Positions 31,357 to 38,627 of a DNA stretch of 38,627 nucleotides are shown here, in pieces (position 1 is the first letter of the stretch; every line of letters starts with the position of its first letter). Under the pieces are notes generated by a model. It made no database searches. It had not been told where the DNA came from and worked only from the letters and a program-made list of their open reading frames with translations. The translations under genes were made by a program, and so were the position numbers. The DNA is from Gammaproteobacteria bacterium (GTDB lineage Bacteria; Pseudomonadota; Gammaproteobacteria; JAKDMP01), in the NCBI GenBank assembly GCA_030452225.1, contig JAKDMP010000004.1, positions 1 to 38,627 of the forward strand. The letters are read 5' to 3'.

Positions 31357-34035
31357 CTATGACAATGTTTTCGCAATTCCGTCCCAGTTTTTGTCCTTGA
31401 TCATCACGAAGCGGCAACGTCCGCCGCTCAGTTCCTCCCACAACCCACCGATCAAGCGATCGTCTTCCGCGCTTGCCCAGCGATCCGCGCCTTTGTATTC
31501 GACCGCGAGCACTACACCGTTCGGTAGTTTGCACATGAAATCGGGCCAGAATTTGTCCGTGGCCTTTTGCAGGAAGAAGGAGCAAGCCGGCTTGCGGGCC
31601 AGGTTCCGTACCCAGAATTCGATTTTGCCTTTCTCCGCCAGATCGTCCAGTTGCCAGGCGCACTCGTATTCTTCGCGGCTGTCGAAGGCGCCGACCGTGC
31701 CGTAGTAATGGTGGCGGAAATTGCCGGGCCCGAAATGTCCGTCATAGGTTCTGTTGGGTGCGTAGCCGTACTGCGGGAAATCGAACGCCATGCCGTTCGC
31801 GCCCACCGTCACGTGCTCGTTTTTGTGGTCGCCGAACAGCGTGTCCTGATAGGCACGGTTGATGGCCTGATTCCGCAGTTCCCGGATGCGGTTGTCGAGG
31901 AGTCCGCGCAGCAGGAATTTGTCGCGGTTCAGTCGGGCGAGGTCGAAATCCTTGCGCAGCAGTTCCTGAAGCCAGGCGGCCACGAAGGCCCGCTTGCTTT
32001 CGTGCGTGGCCGTGATGTCCCGCAGATTGCGGCATAGCCATGCGGCCAGTTTAACTTCGTTCCAGTTTTCCGGCGGCGCGGACAAGTCAAGGTCTCGTTG
32101 CAACTCACGCATGAAATTGACCGTGACGGTGCCGCTTTCCTCGTCGGTGTCCAGTGCGCCGCCTTCGCCGATTTCCGCCCCGTGCAGACGCTTCAGTTGT
32201 TCGCTCGTGGGGGTCGCTTCATAGCCGGACAGCTCCCAAGGGTAATCCAGCACCTCGGGATCGTCGAACAGCGCGAGTTCGCCCTGAACGCGAAGACCCA
32301 TTTGCGGCACCTGAAACGGCAATCCAAGCTCTGCCGGTGTCTCGAAATGGCCTTGTTCGGCCTGCTTGCGGCTCAACTCCGCCGCTTGGGCAATCTGCTT
32401 TCGTGCCGGCTCGTCCTTGAGACTGGAGGCGATTGTCTTCTCTTCCGCTTCGTCCAGCGGACTCCCTACGACCAGAACGCGCTTGTCGGTGTCCCAACTG
32501 ATTTTGTCCGCGTATTGCTTCAATACCCGGGCGGTGGGCTTTTTCGGCAATTCGACGACGATCGGCTGGAAAGTGCCCCGTTGCACGATGCGCTCGAAGT
32601 CCATGCGATGCTGTTCCGGGCGCGTGGCCGACACGAATTCCGCGGCTTCGTGCCGCTCGAAGCCCGCGCCCTTGACGAGACTCTCGCGCAGGCTGTGGGC
32701 CGTGTCACGAAAGCTGGTTGACACGACAAAAGCATAGGATTGATTCAATGCCGTCGTATCGCGGCGCTTGGCATCGGGCTGGCGCAGGATGCGCCCGAGC
32801 AACTGCTCGACGGCGGTGGCCGAGTGGACTTCTGCCATGCTGACCAGCACATACGCCGACGGGCAATCCCAGCCTTCGGCGAGCGCGCGTTGCGTGATGA
32901 CGTACTTGACCGGACAGCGCTCGTCGGCAATTCCTTCCCTGTAATCCGCCGCAATCTTCTCCAACCCCTTTTCCTCGCCGGTCGCGATGACGATTTCTTC
33001 CGCCGGCACATTCTGGTTGTCGATCAATTCTTTTCGTACGTGTTCGACGTGCCGGGAATCCCGGTTGCGGGAACGTGGTTCCGCCTGAATCAACACCACC
33101 GGCCGTAGATACGGCGCCCCGCCGCGTTGCTCGGCCCGTGCCGCCTGTTGCAGTTGCTCGCGGCGATAGAGCGCGTTCGCCAGGCATTGGCGCCAGTTCG
33201 ACTCCGTTTCGAGCAGGATCGGCAGCTTGATCATCTCTTCTGCCTTCAGCTCTGCCGCCCATACGCTGTGGAGCACGTTGCTCGGCGTTTTTGTCGTGTC
33301 CGGTGTCGCCGTCAGTTCCATGATCCCGCTCGGGCGAAAGCGCGCAAGCGTGTCGAACGCAAGTTCCGTGCGGCTGTTATGTGCCTCGTCCACGATCACG
33401 AACGGACGGCGCAGGCGCAGCACATTGGCAAGCGAGCGCGGTACGACGCCATCGTCATCCTGCAACAACTCGTCGCGTTGCTCGCTTGTCAAGCCCTCGA
33501 AGTGCGACATCAGCGCACCATCCGATTCGTATACCTTGCGGATATCGGTATTGCCGACCTGAAACGCTTGCCGCGTACAGACGATTACGGTAGTACTGGT
33601 CTCAAGCGTCGCGCGCGTGACTGACTTGGCCTCGTCCAGATCGAGCACCGTCAACGGTCCGGCATCGCGCAGGGCCGCGTGGTAGGGATGCGAGCGATCC
33701 TTCAGCGCCCTGAGCGTCTGCTCGCGGATCGCGTTCGAGGGCGTGAGCCAGAGAATGACGCTGTGACTTTCCTGCAGCAACTCCTCGTTGACGATCGCCA
33801 CGCTTTTCGCGGCGAGCCAGGTCTTGCCGCCGCCGGTCGGCACACGCAGGCAGAAATACGGCATGTCCGGATCGAAACCATCAATGGAACGAAAGGAGCT
33901 GCCTTGCCCCCAAAGGTCAAGGGTAGTGTTGTAAAAAGCCTTGTCGGCGTTCTCGAGTGCATTGCACGCGGCAAGATACTTGCTCACCGAATCGAGCACC
34001 GCCTGCTGATACTGTTTAGGGACGAATGCGCTCAT
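31357..34035 (-). CDS. Type III restriction endonuclease subunit R-like DEAD/DEAH-box helicase-nuclease
   Basis: FCLRVPTGGGKTWLAAKSV (Walker A); VIVDEAHNSRTELAF; MELTATPDTT; QRALAEGWDCPSAYVLVSM; VEQLLGRILRQP; C-terminal DFMCKLPNGVVLAVEYKG resembling a PD-(D/E)XK-type core. Confidence 0.9.
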   Translation of the reverse strand: MSAFVPKQYQQAVLDSVSKYLAACNALENADKAFYNTTLDLWGQGSSFRSIDGFDPDMPYFCLRVPTGGGKTWLAAKSVAIVNEELLQESHSVILWLTPSNAIREQTLRALKDRSHPYHAALRDAGPLTVLDLDEAKSVTRATLETSTTVIVCTRQAFQVGNTDIRKVYESDGALMSHFEGLTSEQRDELLQDDDGVVPRSLANVLRLRRPFVIVDEAHNSRTELAFDTLARFRPSGIMELTATPDTTKTPSNVLHSVWAAELKAEEMIKLPILLETESNWRQCLANALYRREQLQQAARAEQRGGAPYLRPVVLIQAEPRSRNRDSRHVEHVRKELIDNQNVPAEEIVIATGEEKGLEKIAADYREGIADERCPVKYVITQRALAEGWDCPSAYVLVSMAEVHSATAVEQLLGRILRQPDAKRRDTTALNQSYAFVVSTSFRDTAHSLRESLVKGAGFERHEAAEFVSATRPEQHRMDFERIVQRGTFQPIVVELPKKPTARVLKQYADKISWDTDKRVLVVGSPLDEAEEKTIASSLKDEPARKQIAQAAELSRKQAEQGHFETPAELGLPFQVPQMGLRVQGELALFDDPEVLDYPWELSGYEATPTSEQLKRLHGAEIGEGGALDTDEESGTVTVNFMRELQRDLDLSAPPENWNEVKLAAWLCRNLRDITATHESKRAFVAAWLQELLRKDFDLARLNRDKFLLRGLLDNRIRELRNQAINRAYQDTLFGDHKNEHVTVGANGMAFDFPQYGYAPNRTYDGHFGPGNFRHHYYGTVGAFDSREEYECAWQLDDLAEKGKIEFWVRNLARKPACSFFLQKATDKFWPDFMCKLPNGVVLAVEYKGADRWASAEDDRLIGGLWEELSGGRCRFVMIKDKNWDGIAKTLS

Positions 34036-34238
34036 TCGTCTTCACCGTAATGGGCTTCCGGCTCGGCTATATCGTGACTCCGGGGGTCGAGGTAACGAAT
34101 GCGGCCTTGCTCGGAGACGATGAGCCTCGTGCCCGTTCGAATGGCCACTTCTCGAGCCCGCAACGCCGCACGTCGCAGGGCGGCAAGAGAGTGACGAAGG
34201 TCCGGATCCTCGGCCTCCGTGATGGGTTTGTTACTCAT
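34032..34238 (-). CDS. Small (68 aa) protein of unknown function between zeta-like kinase and res
   Basis: MSNKPITEAEDPDLRHSLAALRRAALRAREVAIRTGTRLIVSEQGRIRYLDP...; TGA overlaps res ATG by 4-nt ATGA, start overlaps kinase gene end by 8 nt. Confidence 0.7.
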   Translation of the reverse strand: MSNKPITEAEDPDLRHSLAALRRAALRAREVAIRTGTRLIVSEQGRIRYLDPRSHDIAEPEAHYGEDE

Positions 34239-34761
34239 GGCGAGTACTCCAGTCGATCGCTTCCGGCAGCCTTCCGGAGTTGTCATAAATGGCCCAATAA
34301 TCGACTATTGGTGTGTAGATCGTTTTCAGGTTTTTCCAACCTGCATGGAAGCGGCGGCGAATAACGGCTTCCGGGATGTCGTGGCCACCTTGCCGGACAC
34401 GCTCCGCGACTCGCGCAATAGCCTCTTCCGGGTTATTGAGTCGGAGAAAAAGCAGTTTGGCCTTGTAACCGGCGGCACGCCATTGTGGAATCAAACGAGC
34501 GTAACCGCGGCCGGCGAGCGTCGTCTCGAAGGCGAAACTCTCGCGTGCGGCAAAATGCCGACTGATTTCATTCAGCATCAACCGCCCCGCCTGAATGCCT
34601 TCCCTGTCCGCATCGAACGGCGAAATGCCGGCCGCAATCAGATCGGCGTTGATGAATACGGGGCACCCTGCCTCTTGCGGCAGGAATTCGTTTGCAAACG
34701 TGGTCTTGCCGGCTCCGTTTGGGCCGGCAATAATCAAAACGCGAAGATCGTCGGAAGTCAC
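34231..34761 (-). CDS. Zeta-toxin-like P-loop kinase/AAA protein (GTG start)
   Basis: VLIIAGPNGAGKTTFANEFLPQEAG (Walker A); VFINADLIAAGISPF; FAFETTLAGRGYARLIPQWRAAGYKAKLLFLRLNNPEEAIARVAERVRQGGHDIPEAVIRRRF. Confidence 0.85.
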   Translation of the reverse strand: MTSDDLRVLIIAGPNGAGKTTFANEFLPQEAGCPVFINADLIAAGISPFDADREGIQAGRLMLNEISRHFAARESFAFETTLAGRGYARLIPQWRAAGYKAKLLFLRLNNPEEAIARVAERVRQGGHDIPEAVIRRRFHAGWKNLKTIYTPIVDYWAIYDNSGRLPEAIDWSTRHE

Positions 34762-34762
34762 G

Positions 34763-36487
34763 TCAAATGTCCAGCGCGTAGGGGGTTTGCTTGAAGATGA
34801 CGCCTTCGCGCCGCAGGCGCGGGGCGCCGAGGCGGCAGGCGGCGGCGTAAATCACTTTCGGTCCGTCATGCGCCGGCAGCGATGCCAGTACCGGGCCGGT
34901 CAGGACATTGCCGCCGTTCACGGATTTGTCCTTGAGGATGCCGTTGTACAAGAGATACACCGCACGCCCTTCACAAACGCCAATCAACGGTGAATTAAAC
35001 GCCGTTCGTGCTGAGCGTAGCCGTCCTTTGGACGGCGAAGTCGAAGCGCGGGCCGGCAGTCCCGAGCCAGTCTCGACAAACCACACAAACTCCGCCAACT
35101 GCGCAAACGTGACATCCTCGCGCACCGAACCGTCCGCCGCGAACAACGGTTCGTCGGACAACTTGCAGAACTGGAAGCCGCCGCCAAGCCCTTCGACGGC
35201 TTGGCCCTTGCTGTTCGTGTAGCCCTGCGCCACCCGCCGCACGCGCTCGGCCGTCACGTCGCGGGCAATCTTCTCCTCCATCTCGACGAGTATGAATTTT
35301 CGGTTGCCGCCGTCCTCGACGTTCTGCTTCAGCACCGCGTGACCCGTCGTCCCGCTACCCGCGAAGCTGTCGAGAATCAATGAATGCTTTTCGCTTCCAA
35401 TTTGGAGGATGCGCTGGATCAGGCGAGTTGGCTTGGGTGTAATGAAAACATCGTTGGATGTCTGGAATGGAACGATTGACACAAGTTCCTTCTTGGCTTC
35501 CTGGGTATGCCCGACGTCGCCGTAGAACCACATTGTCTGCGGAACTACGCCCTGCTTCACCTCTGAAAGAAACCGCTTTAACTGTGGGATGGAGTTTCCA
35601 TTTTTTCCCCACCAAATCCTGTTGTCTTGGTCAAGCTCGTCAAATCTATTTTTTGAAATTGTCCAGTAACGTCCTCGTGGGGGGGCTTCGATGACGCGAC
35701 CGGCAGGGCAAGGGATCGAATATGTGCCTTCTCCGTAGAAGTTCCGAGCCGATAGATCACTCGTCTTCCACGGGCCGCGTGGATCATTGTCCCGGTTCAT
35801 ATATGCACGATCTTGCCCCTCGTTCCGCTGGATCAGATTCGGTGACCAAGCGTCCGCCCGATTTGCGTAGAGAACGACGTAATCATGATCTTCTGATAAG
35901 TGTCGTGCGGAATTTTTAGGCGAATACACCTTTTGCCAAAGAACCGTTGCAATGAAGTTCGTTTCTCCAAAAATTTCGTCCATCAACAGTCGCAGCTTTG
36001 CAACTTCGTTATCGTCTATGGAGATGAAGATTGCACCGTCTGATCGCAGGAATTGTTTGAGGAGTACGAGGCGCGGATACATCATGCACAGCCATTTGTC
36101 GTGGCGCGAAAGGTCTTCGCCTTCGCGACCGACGACTTCGTGGAGCCACTTGCGGATCTCCGGGCTGTTGACGTTGTCGTTGTACACCCAGCCTTCGTTA
36201 CCGGTGTTGTAGGGCGGGTCGATGTAGATGCACTTGACCTTGCCGGCGTAGCGGGGCAAGAGCGCCTTGAGCGCCAGCAGGTTGTCGCCCTGGACGATGA
36301 GGTTGCCGTCATGCGCGTCACGAACGCTCGGACCCTCACCCCCGGCCCCTCTCCCGGAGGGCGAGGGGAGCGCGTCTTCGGTTGGCGAGGAGAGCGACAA
36401 GCCCGGCACCGGCTCAAGTAAGCGGTAGGGAACGTCCTTGTGATGGGTGACGACGGCTTCTTTCCCGATCCAGTCCAGCGTGGGCAT
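34763..36487 (-). CDS. Type III-like site-specific DNA methyltransferase (adenine-N6, mod subunit)
   Basis: VKCIYIDPPYNTGNEGWVYNDNVNSPEIRKWL (motif IV DPPY); APPRGRYWTISKNRFDELDQDNRIWWGKNGNSIPQLKRFL; SLILDSFAGSGTTGHAVL (motif I); start chosen at MPTLDWIGKEAVVTHHKDVPYRLLE. Confidence 0.92.
   Translation of the reverse strand: MPTLDWIGKEAVVTHHKDVPYRLLEPVPGLSLSSPTEDALPSPSGRGAGGEGPSVRDAHDGNLIVQGDNLLALKALLPRYAGKVKCIYIDPPYNTGNEGWVYNDNVNSPEIRKWLHEVVGREGEDLSRHDKWLCMMYPRLVLLKQFLRSDGAIFISIDDNEVAKLRLLMDEIFGETNFIATVLWQKVYSPKNSARHLSEDHDYVVLYANRADAWSPNLIQRNEGQDRAYMNRDNDPRGPWKTSDLSARNFYGEGTYSIPCPAGRVIEAPPRGRYWTISKNRFDELDQDNRIWWGKNGNSIPQLKRFLSEVKQGVVPQTMWFYGDVGHTQEAKKELVSIVPFQTSNDVFITPKPTRLIQRILQIGSEKHSLILDSFAGSGTTGHAVLKQNVEDGGNRKFILVEMEEKIARDVTAERVRRVAQGYTNSKGQAVEGLGGGFQFCKLSDEPLFAADGSVREDVTFAQLAEFVWFVETGSGLPARASTSPSKGRLRSARTAFNSPLIGVCEGRAVYLLYNGILKDKSVNGGNVLTGPVLASLPAHDGPKVIYAAACRLGAPRLRREGVIFKQTPYALDI
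35003..35050. repeat. Second palindromic repeat embedded in frame in the mod C-terminal region
   Basis: CGTTCGTGCTGAGCGTAGCCGTCCTTTGGACGGCGAAGTCGAAGCGCG with perfect GCCGTCC-TTT-GGACGGC stem (35020-35036); encodes RASTSPSKGRLRSARTAF in Mod. Confidence 0.72.
36332..36372. repeat. REP-like palindromic repeat inserted in frame in the mod N-terminal region
   Basis: ACCCTCACCCCCGGCCCCTCTCCCGGAGGGCGAGGGGAG; palindromic CCCCTCTCCCGGAGGGCGAGGGG; encodes LPSPSGRGAGGEGPS in Mod. Confidence 0.8.
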
Positions 36488-36525
36488 GAAGAACGTTCCT
36501 TGTTGGTTGCCGGGCGTTTGTGCGG

Positions 36526-37023
36526 TTACTTTAACGACTCGCGCAGGGTTTTCAGCGGCAGGCACAGGGTCAGTGTCTGATCCGGGAGTGGGATGAAGCC
36601 GTATTGCGCATAGTAGCGCGCAGCGGCTTCGTCCCTGGCGTCCACGAATAGGGCAACGATGCCGACCGATTCGGCCGCGGCGAGGCAACGGAGCATGGCG
36701 TCCACCATGAGCAGTCGGCCGAGTCCCTCGCGCTGGCGATTTTTCGCAATGGCGAGCCGCGCCAGTCGAGCGGCGGGAATCGTGCGGGGATATTTGCGTG
36801 CGATCCGTGACGGCAGTCGCTCAGCCTGTATCTCGCATACCGATAATGTGAAGAACCCGAGGATTTTGTCGGGTGCCGATGCATCCGTCAGCACGAAGCT
36901 GCGGGAAATGCCTTTGTCCGCGTGCTGACGCGCGGTTTCGCGGAGATAACGATTGAGCGCGGAAACGCCGCAATCGAAACCGGAGCGATCGTGATTCGGT
37001 GCAAGCGGCTCAATCCGCCGCAT
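36526..37023 (-). CDS. GNAT-family acetyltransferase, TacT/AtaT-like toxin
   Basis: FDCGVSALNRYLRETARQHADKGISRSFVLTD; RLARLAIAKNRQREGLGRLLMVDAMLRC; AARYYAQYGFIPLPDQTLTLCLPL; overlaps upstream DUF1778 gene by 14 nt. Confidence 0.92.
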   Translation of the reverse strand: MRRIEPLAPNHDRSGFDCGVSALNRYLRETARQHADKGISRSFVLTDASAPDKILGFFTLSVCEIQAERLPSRIARKYPRTIPAARLARLAIAKNRQREGLGRLLMVDAMLRCLAAAESVGIVALFVDARDEAAARYYAQYGFIPLPDQTLTLCLPLKTLRESLK

Positions 37024-37300
37024 CGGGAGCGGCTCGGCGATAGGCTTGGGCTGCGGCTCGAAGCTTGCGGTTGGCGTTCGGCGGTCGTTCCAGGGCCGCG
37101 AAGAAAGTTTCCGCGTCCTGTCGGGTGAGGCGGATCACGCTTTCGCGCTCGATGATGGCGTCGGCTTCCTTGAGCGCGGATTGAACGAGAAACTGGTTGA
37201 GCGTGGCGCCGGACAGATCGGCGGCTTGTTGCAGACGAGCACGAGTGGTTTTCGGAACCCGCGCCGTGACGCGTTCGTCCTTGGTGGCGGTGCTTGGCAT
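37010..37300 (-). CDS. DUF1778-family (ribbon-helix-helix) antitoxin, TacA-like
   Basis: DERVTARVPKTTRARLQQAADLSGATLNQFLVQSALKEADAIIERE; adjacent/overlapping GNAT toxin; alternative GTG start at 37309. Confidence 0.9.
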   Translation of the reverse strand: MPSTATKDERVTARVPKTTRARLQQAADLSGATLNQFLVQSALKEADAIIERESVIRLTRQDAETFFAALERPPNANRKLRAAAQAYRRAAPDAAD

Positions 37301-37328
37301 GATGGTCACGTCCAGGGAATTTCATCGA

Positions 37329-37359
37329 AGTATAGCATGTTGGTGCCAAAATGGCACCA
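37329..37359 (-). promoter_or_regulatory. Predicted promoter and operator of the antitoxin-toxin operon
   Basis: Perfect 8-bp inverted repeat TGGTGCCA-AAA-TGGCACCA (37341-37359) and, on the minus strand, extended -10 TGCTATACT (37329-37337); the IR covers the expected -35 position. Confidence 0.75.
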
Positions 37360-37409
37360 TTTTCCATTGAACAGAGAGAGCCGCGCTCATTGAATGGCAA
37401 AATAGGCGT

Positions 37410-38504
37410 ATGAAGGATTCGGCTTCCAAATCCCTGGAGGAGGCGCCGCCGCTCGACGAGCGCTCGCGGGCGGTACTGCACGGGCTGATCGAACGCTACG
37501 TGCGCGAAGGCCAGCCGGTCGGCTCTCGAATCCTCTCGCGTGACCTGACCCTGGGTCTTTCCCCCGCGAGTATCCGCAACGTGATGGCGGACCTCGAGGA
37601 CATGGGCCTGATCAGTTCGCCGCATGTCTCGGCGGGACGCATGCCGACGCGCCGGGGCTATCGCGTGTTCGTGGACAGCCTGCTCAAGGTCGAGACCCTG
37701 AAGCCGCCGGAATTGAAGCGCTTGCGCAGGGGGCTGAGCCGGGTCGAGGAGGGCGCGGACGAGGTCGCCGGCGAAGTCTCGCGCATGGTCGCGAAGATCA
37801 CGCGCATGGCGGGCCTGGTTACGGTGCCGCGGCGCAACAGTGCCTCTTGGCGGCATATCGAATTCATCCGCCTTTCGGACCGGCGGGTGCTCGCGGTGCT
37901 GGTGCTCGACAGCCGCGAAGTGCAGAACCGGGTACTCGAACTCGACAAGGACGTTTCCCCGGATCTTCTCGCGGCGACGGCGAATTATCTCAACGAACAA
38001 TTCGAGGGGCGAACGCTCGAGGCGGTACGGGGCGATTTGCTCAAGGGCATGCGCGAGGACATGCGCCACATGAACAGCCTCGCCCAGACCGCATTGGCAA
38101 TGGGCGAACGGATGTTCGATTCCGGCGCCGGGGGCGAGTCCAAAGCGGACTATGTACTCGCGGGCGAGACCAATCTCATGGGGCTTGCCGATCTGGCCGA
38201 CCTGAATCGGCTCAAGGCGCTGTTCGAGGCCTTCGAGCGCAAGCGCGAGATTCTCGATGTGCTCGACCGTGCGCTGGCCGCGCCGGGCATTCAGGTTTTC
38301 ATCGGCGAGGAATCGGGCTATGCCGTGCTCGGCGATTTGTCGGTCGTGGTTTCCAGTTACGGCGACGAGGATCGCCCGCTGGGCGTGGTCGGCGTGATCG
38401 GCCCGACCCGCATGGCGTACCAGAAGGTGATCCCGGTCGTGGACGTCACCGCGCGCCTCCTCGGCTCCGCCTTGCAGACAAGAGGAACGTCCCCGGAAAG
38501 GTAG
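37410..38504 (+). CDS. hrcA: Heat-inducible transcription repressor HrcA
   Basis: LSPASIRNVMADLEDMGLISSPHVSAGRMPTRRGYRVFVDSLL; FIGEESGYAVLGDLSVVVSSY; GVVGVIGPTRMAYQKVIPVVD. Confidence 0.95.
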   Translation: MKDSASKSLEEAPPLDERSRAVLHGLIERYVREGQPVGSRILSRDLTLGLSPASIRNVMADLEDMGLISSPHVSAGRMPTRRGYRVFVDSLLKVETLKPPELKRLRRGLSRVEEGADEVAGEVSRMVAKITRMAGLVTVPRRNSASWRHIEFIRLSDRRVLAVLVLDSREVQNRVLELDKDVSPDLLAATANYLNEQFEGRTLEAVRGDLLKGMREDMRHMNSLAQTALAMGERMFDSGAGGESKADYVLAGETNLMGLADLADLNRLKALFEAFERKREILDVLDRALAAPGIQVFIGEESGYAVLGDLSVVVSSYGDEDRPLGVVGVIGPTRMAYQKVIPVVDVTARLLGSALQTRGTSPER

Positions 38505-38627
38505 CGAATTGACGATGCCTCCGGCGGCATTCGCATATCGTCTCGAGAACGATCGCCGCCTCTGGTCGCGGGGGGGGGGCGCCCCCGCGCCCGCGGGGGC
38601 GGAACGAAAAATTTAAGGAGGGGCCGG

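Noticed and set aside
31190-31663. 157-aa minus-strand ORF overlapping the end of res
   Set aside because: Upstream part is an out-of-frame read of res; the remaining ~45 aa contains no recognisable domain and no clear RBS, although a small peptide cannot be excluded.
37310-37410. Possible CIRCE element (TTAGCACTC-N9-GAGTGCTAA) for HrcA autoregulation
   Set aside because: No CIRCE-like sequence is visible; the only strong inverted repeat is the TGGTGCCA/TGGCACCA element, better assigned to the antitoxin promoter.

Overview
GC-rich proteobacterial (probably gammaproteobacterial) chromosomal contig that appears to end at the right edge. Left half (1-11.5 kb) is the conserved envelope/lipid A/replication cluster bamA(partial)-skp-lpxD-fabZ-lpxA-lpxB-rnhB-dnaE-accA-tilS, with overlapping genes at most junctions. 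The middle (11.5-29.1 kb) holds housekeeping genes: acs-like ligase, prc-like protease, pckG, DinG/YoaA-family helicase, tsaB, OmpA-family porin, orn, rhodanese, Thr/Ser dehydratase-like, uppP, M16 peptidase lipoprotein, SDR. The accessory part is about 29.1-37.4 kb on the minus strand. It contains an RlaP/YcgL-like nucleotidyltransferase, an orphan secreted protein with three TonB_C-like segments, and a compact six-gene array: DUF1778 antitoxin - GNAT toxin - Type III mod - zeta-like P-loop kinase - 68-aa small protein - Type III res. The array has one visible promoter/operator at its head, an 8-bp inverted repeat overlapping the -35 region. The mod gene carries two different intergenic-type palindromic repeats inserted in frame and a low-GC central (TRD) segment. 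The most interesting hypothesis is a Type III restriction-modification operon driven by a TA autoregulator and containing an embedded zeta-like kinase/small-protein pair. hrcA follows divergently at the right end. All family calls come from reading the translations; no database search was run.
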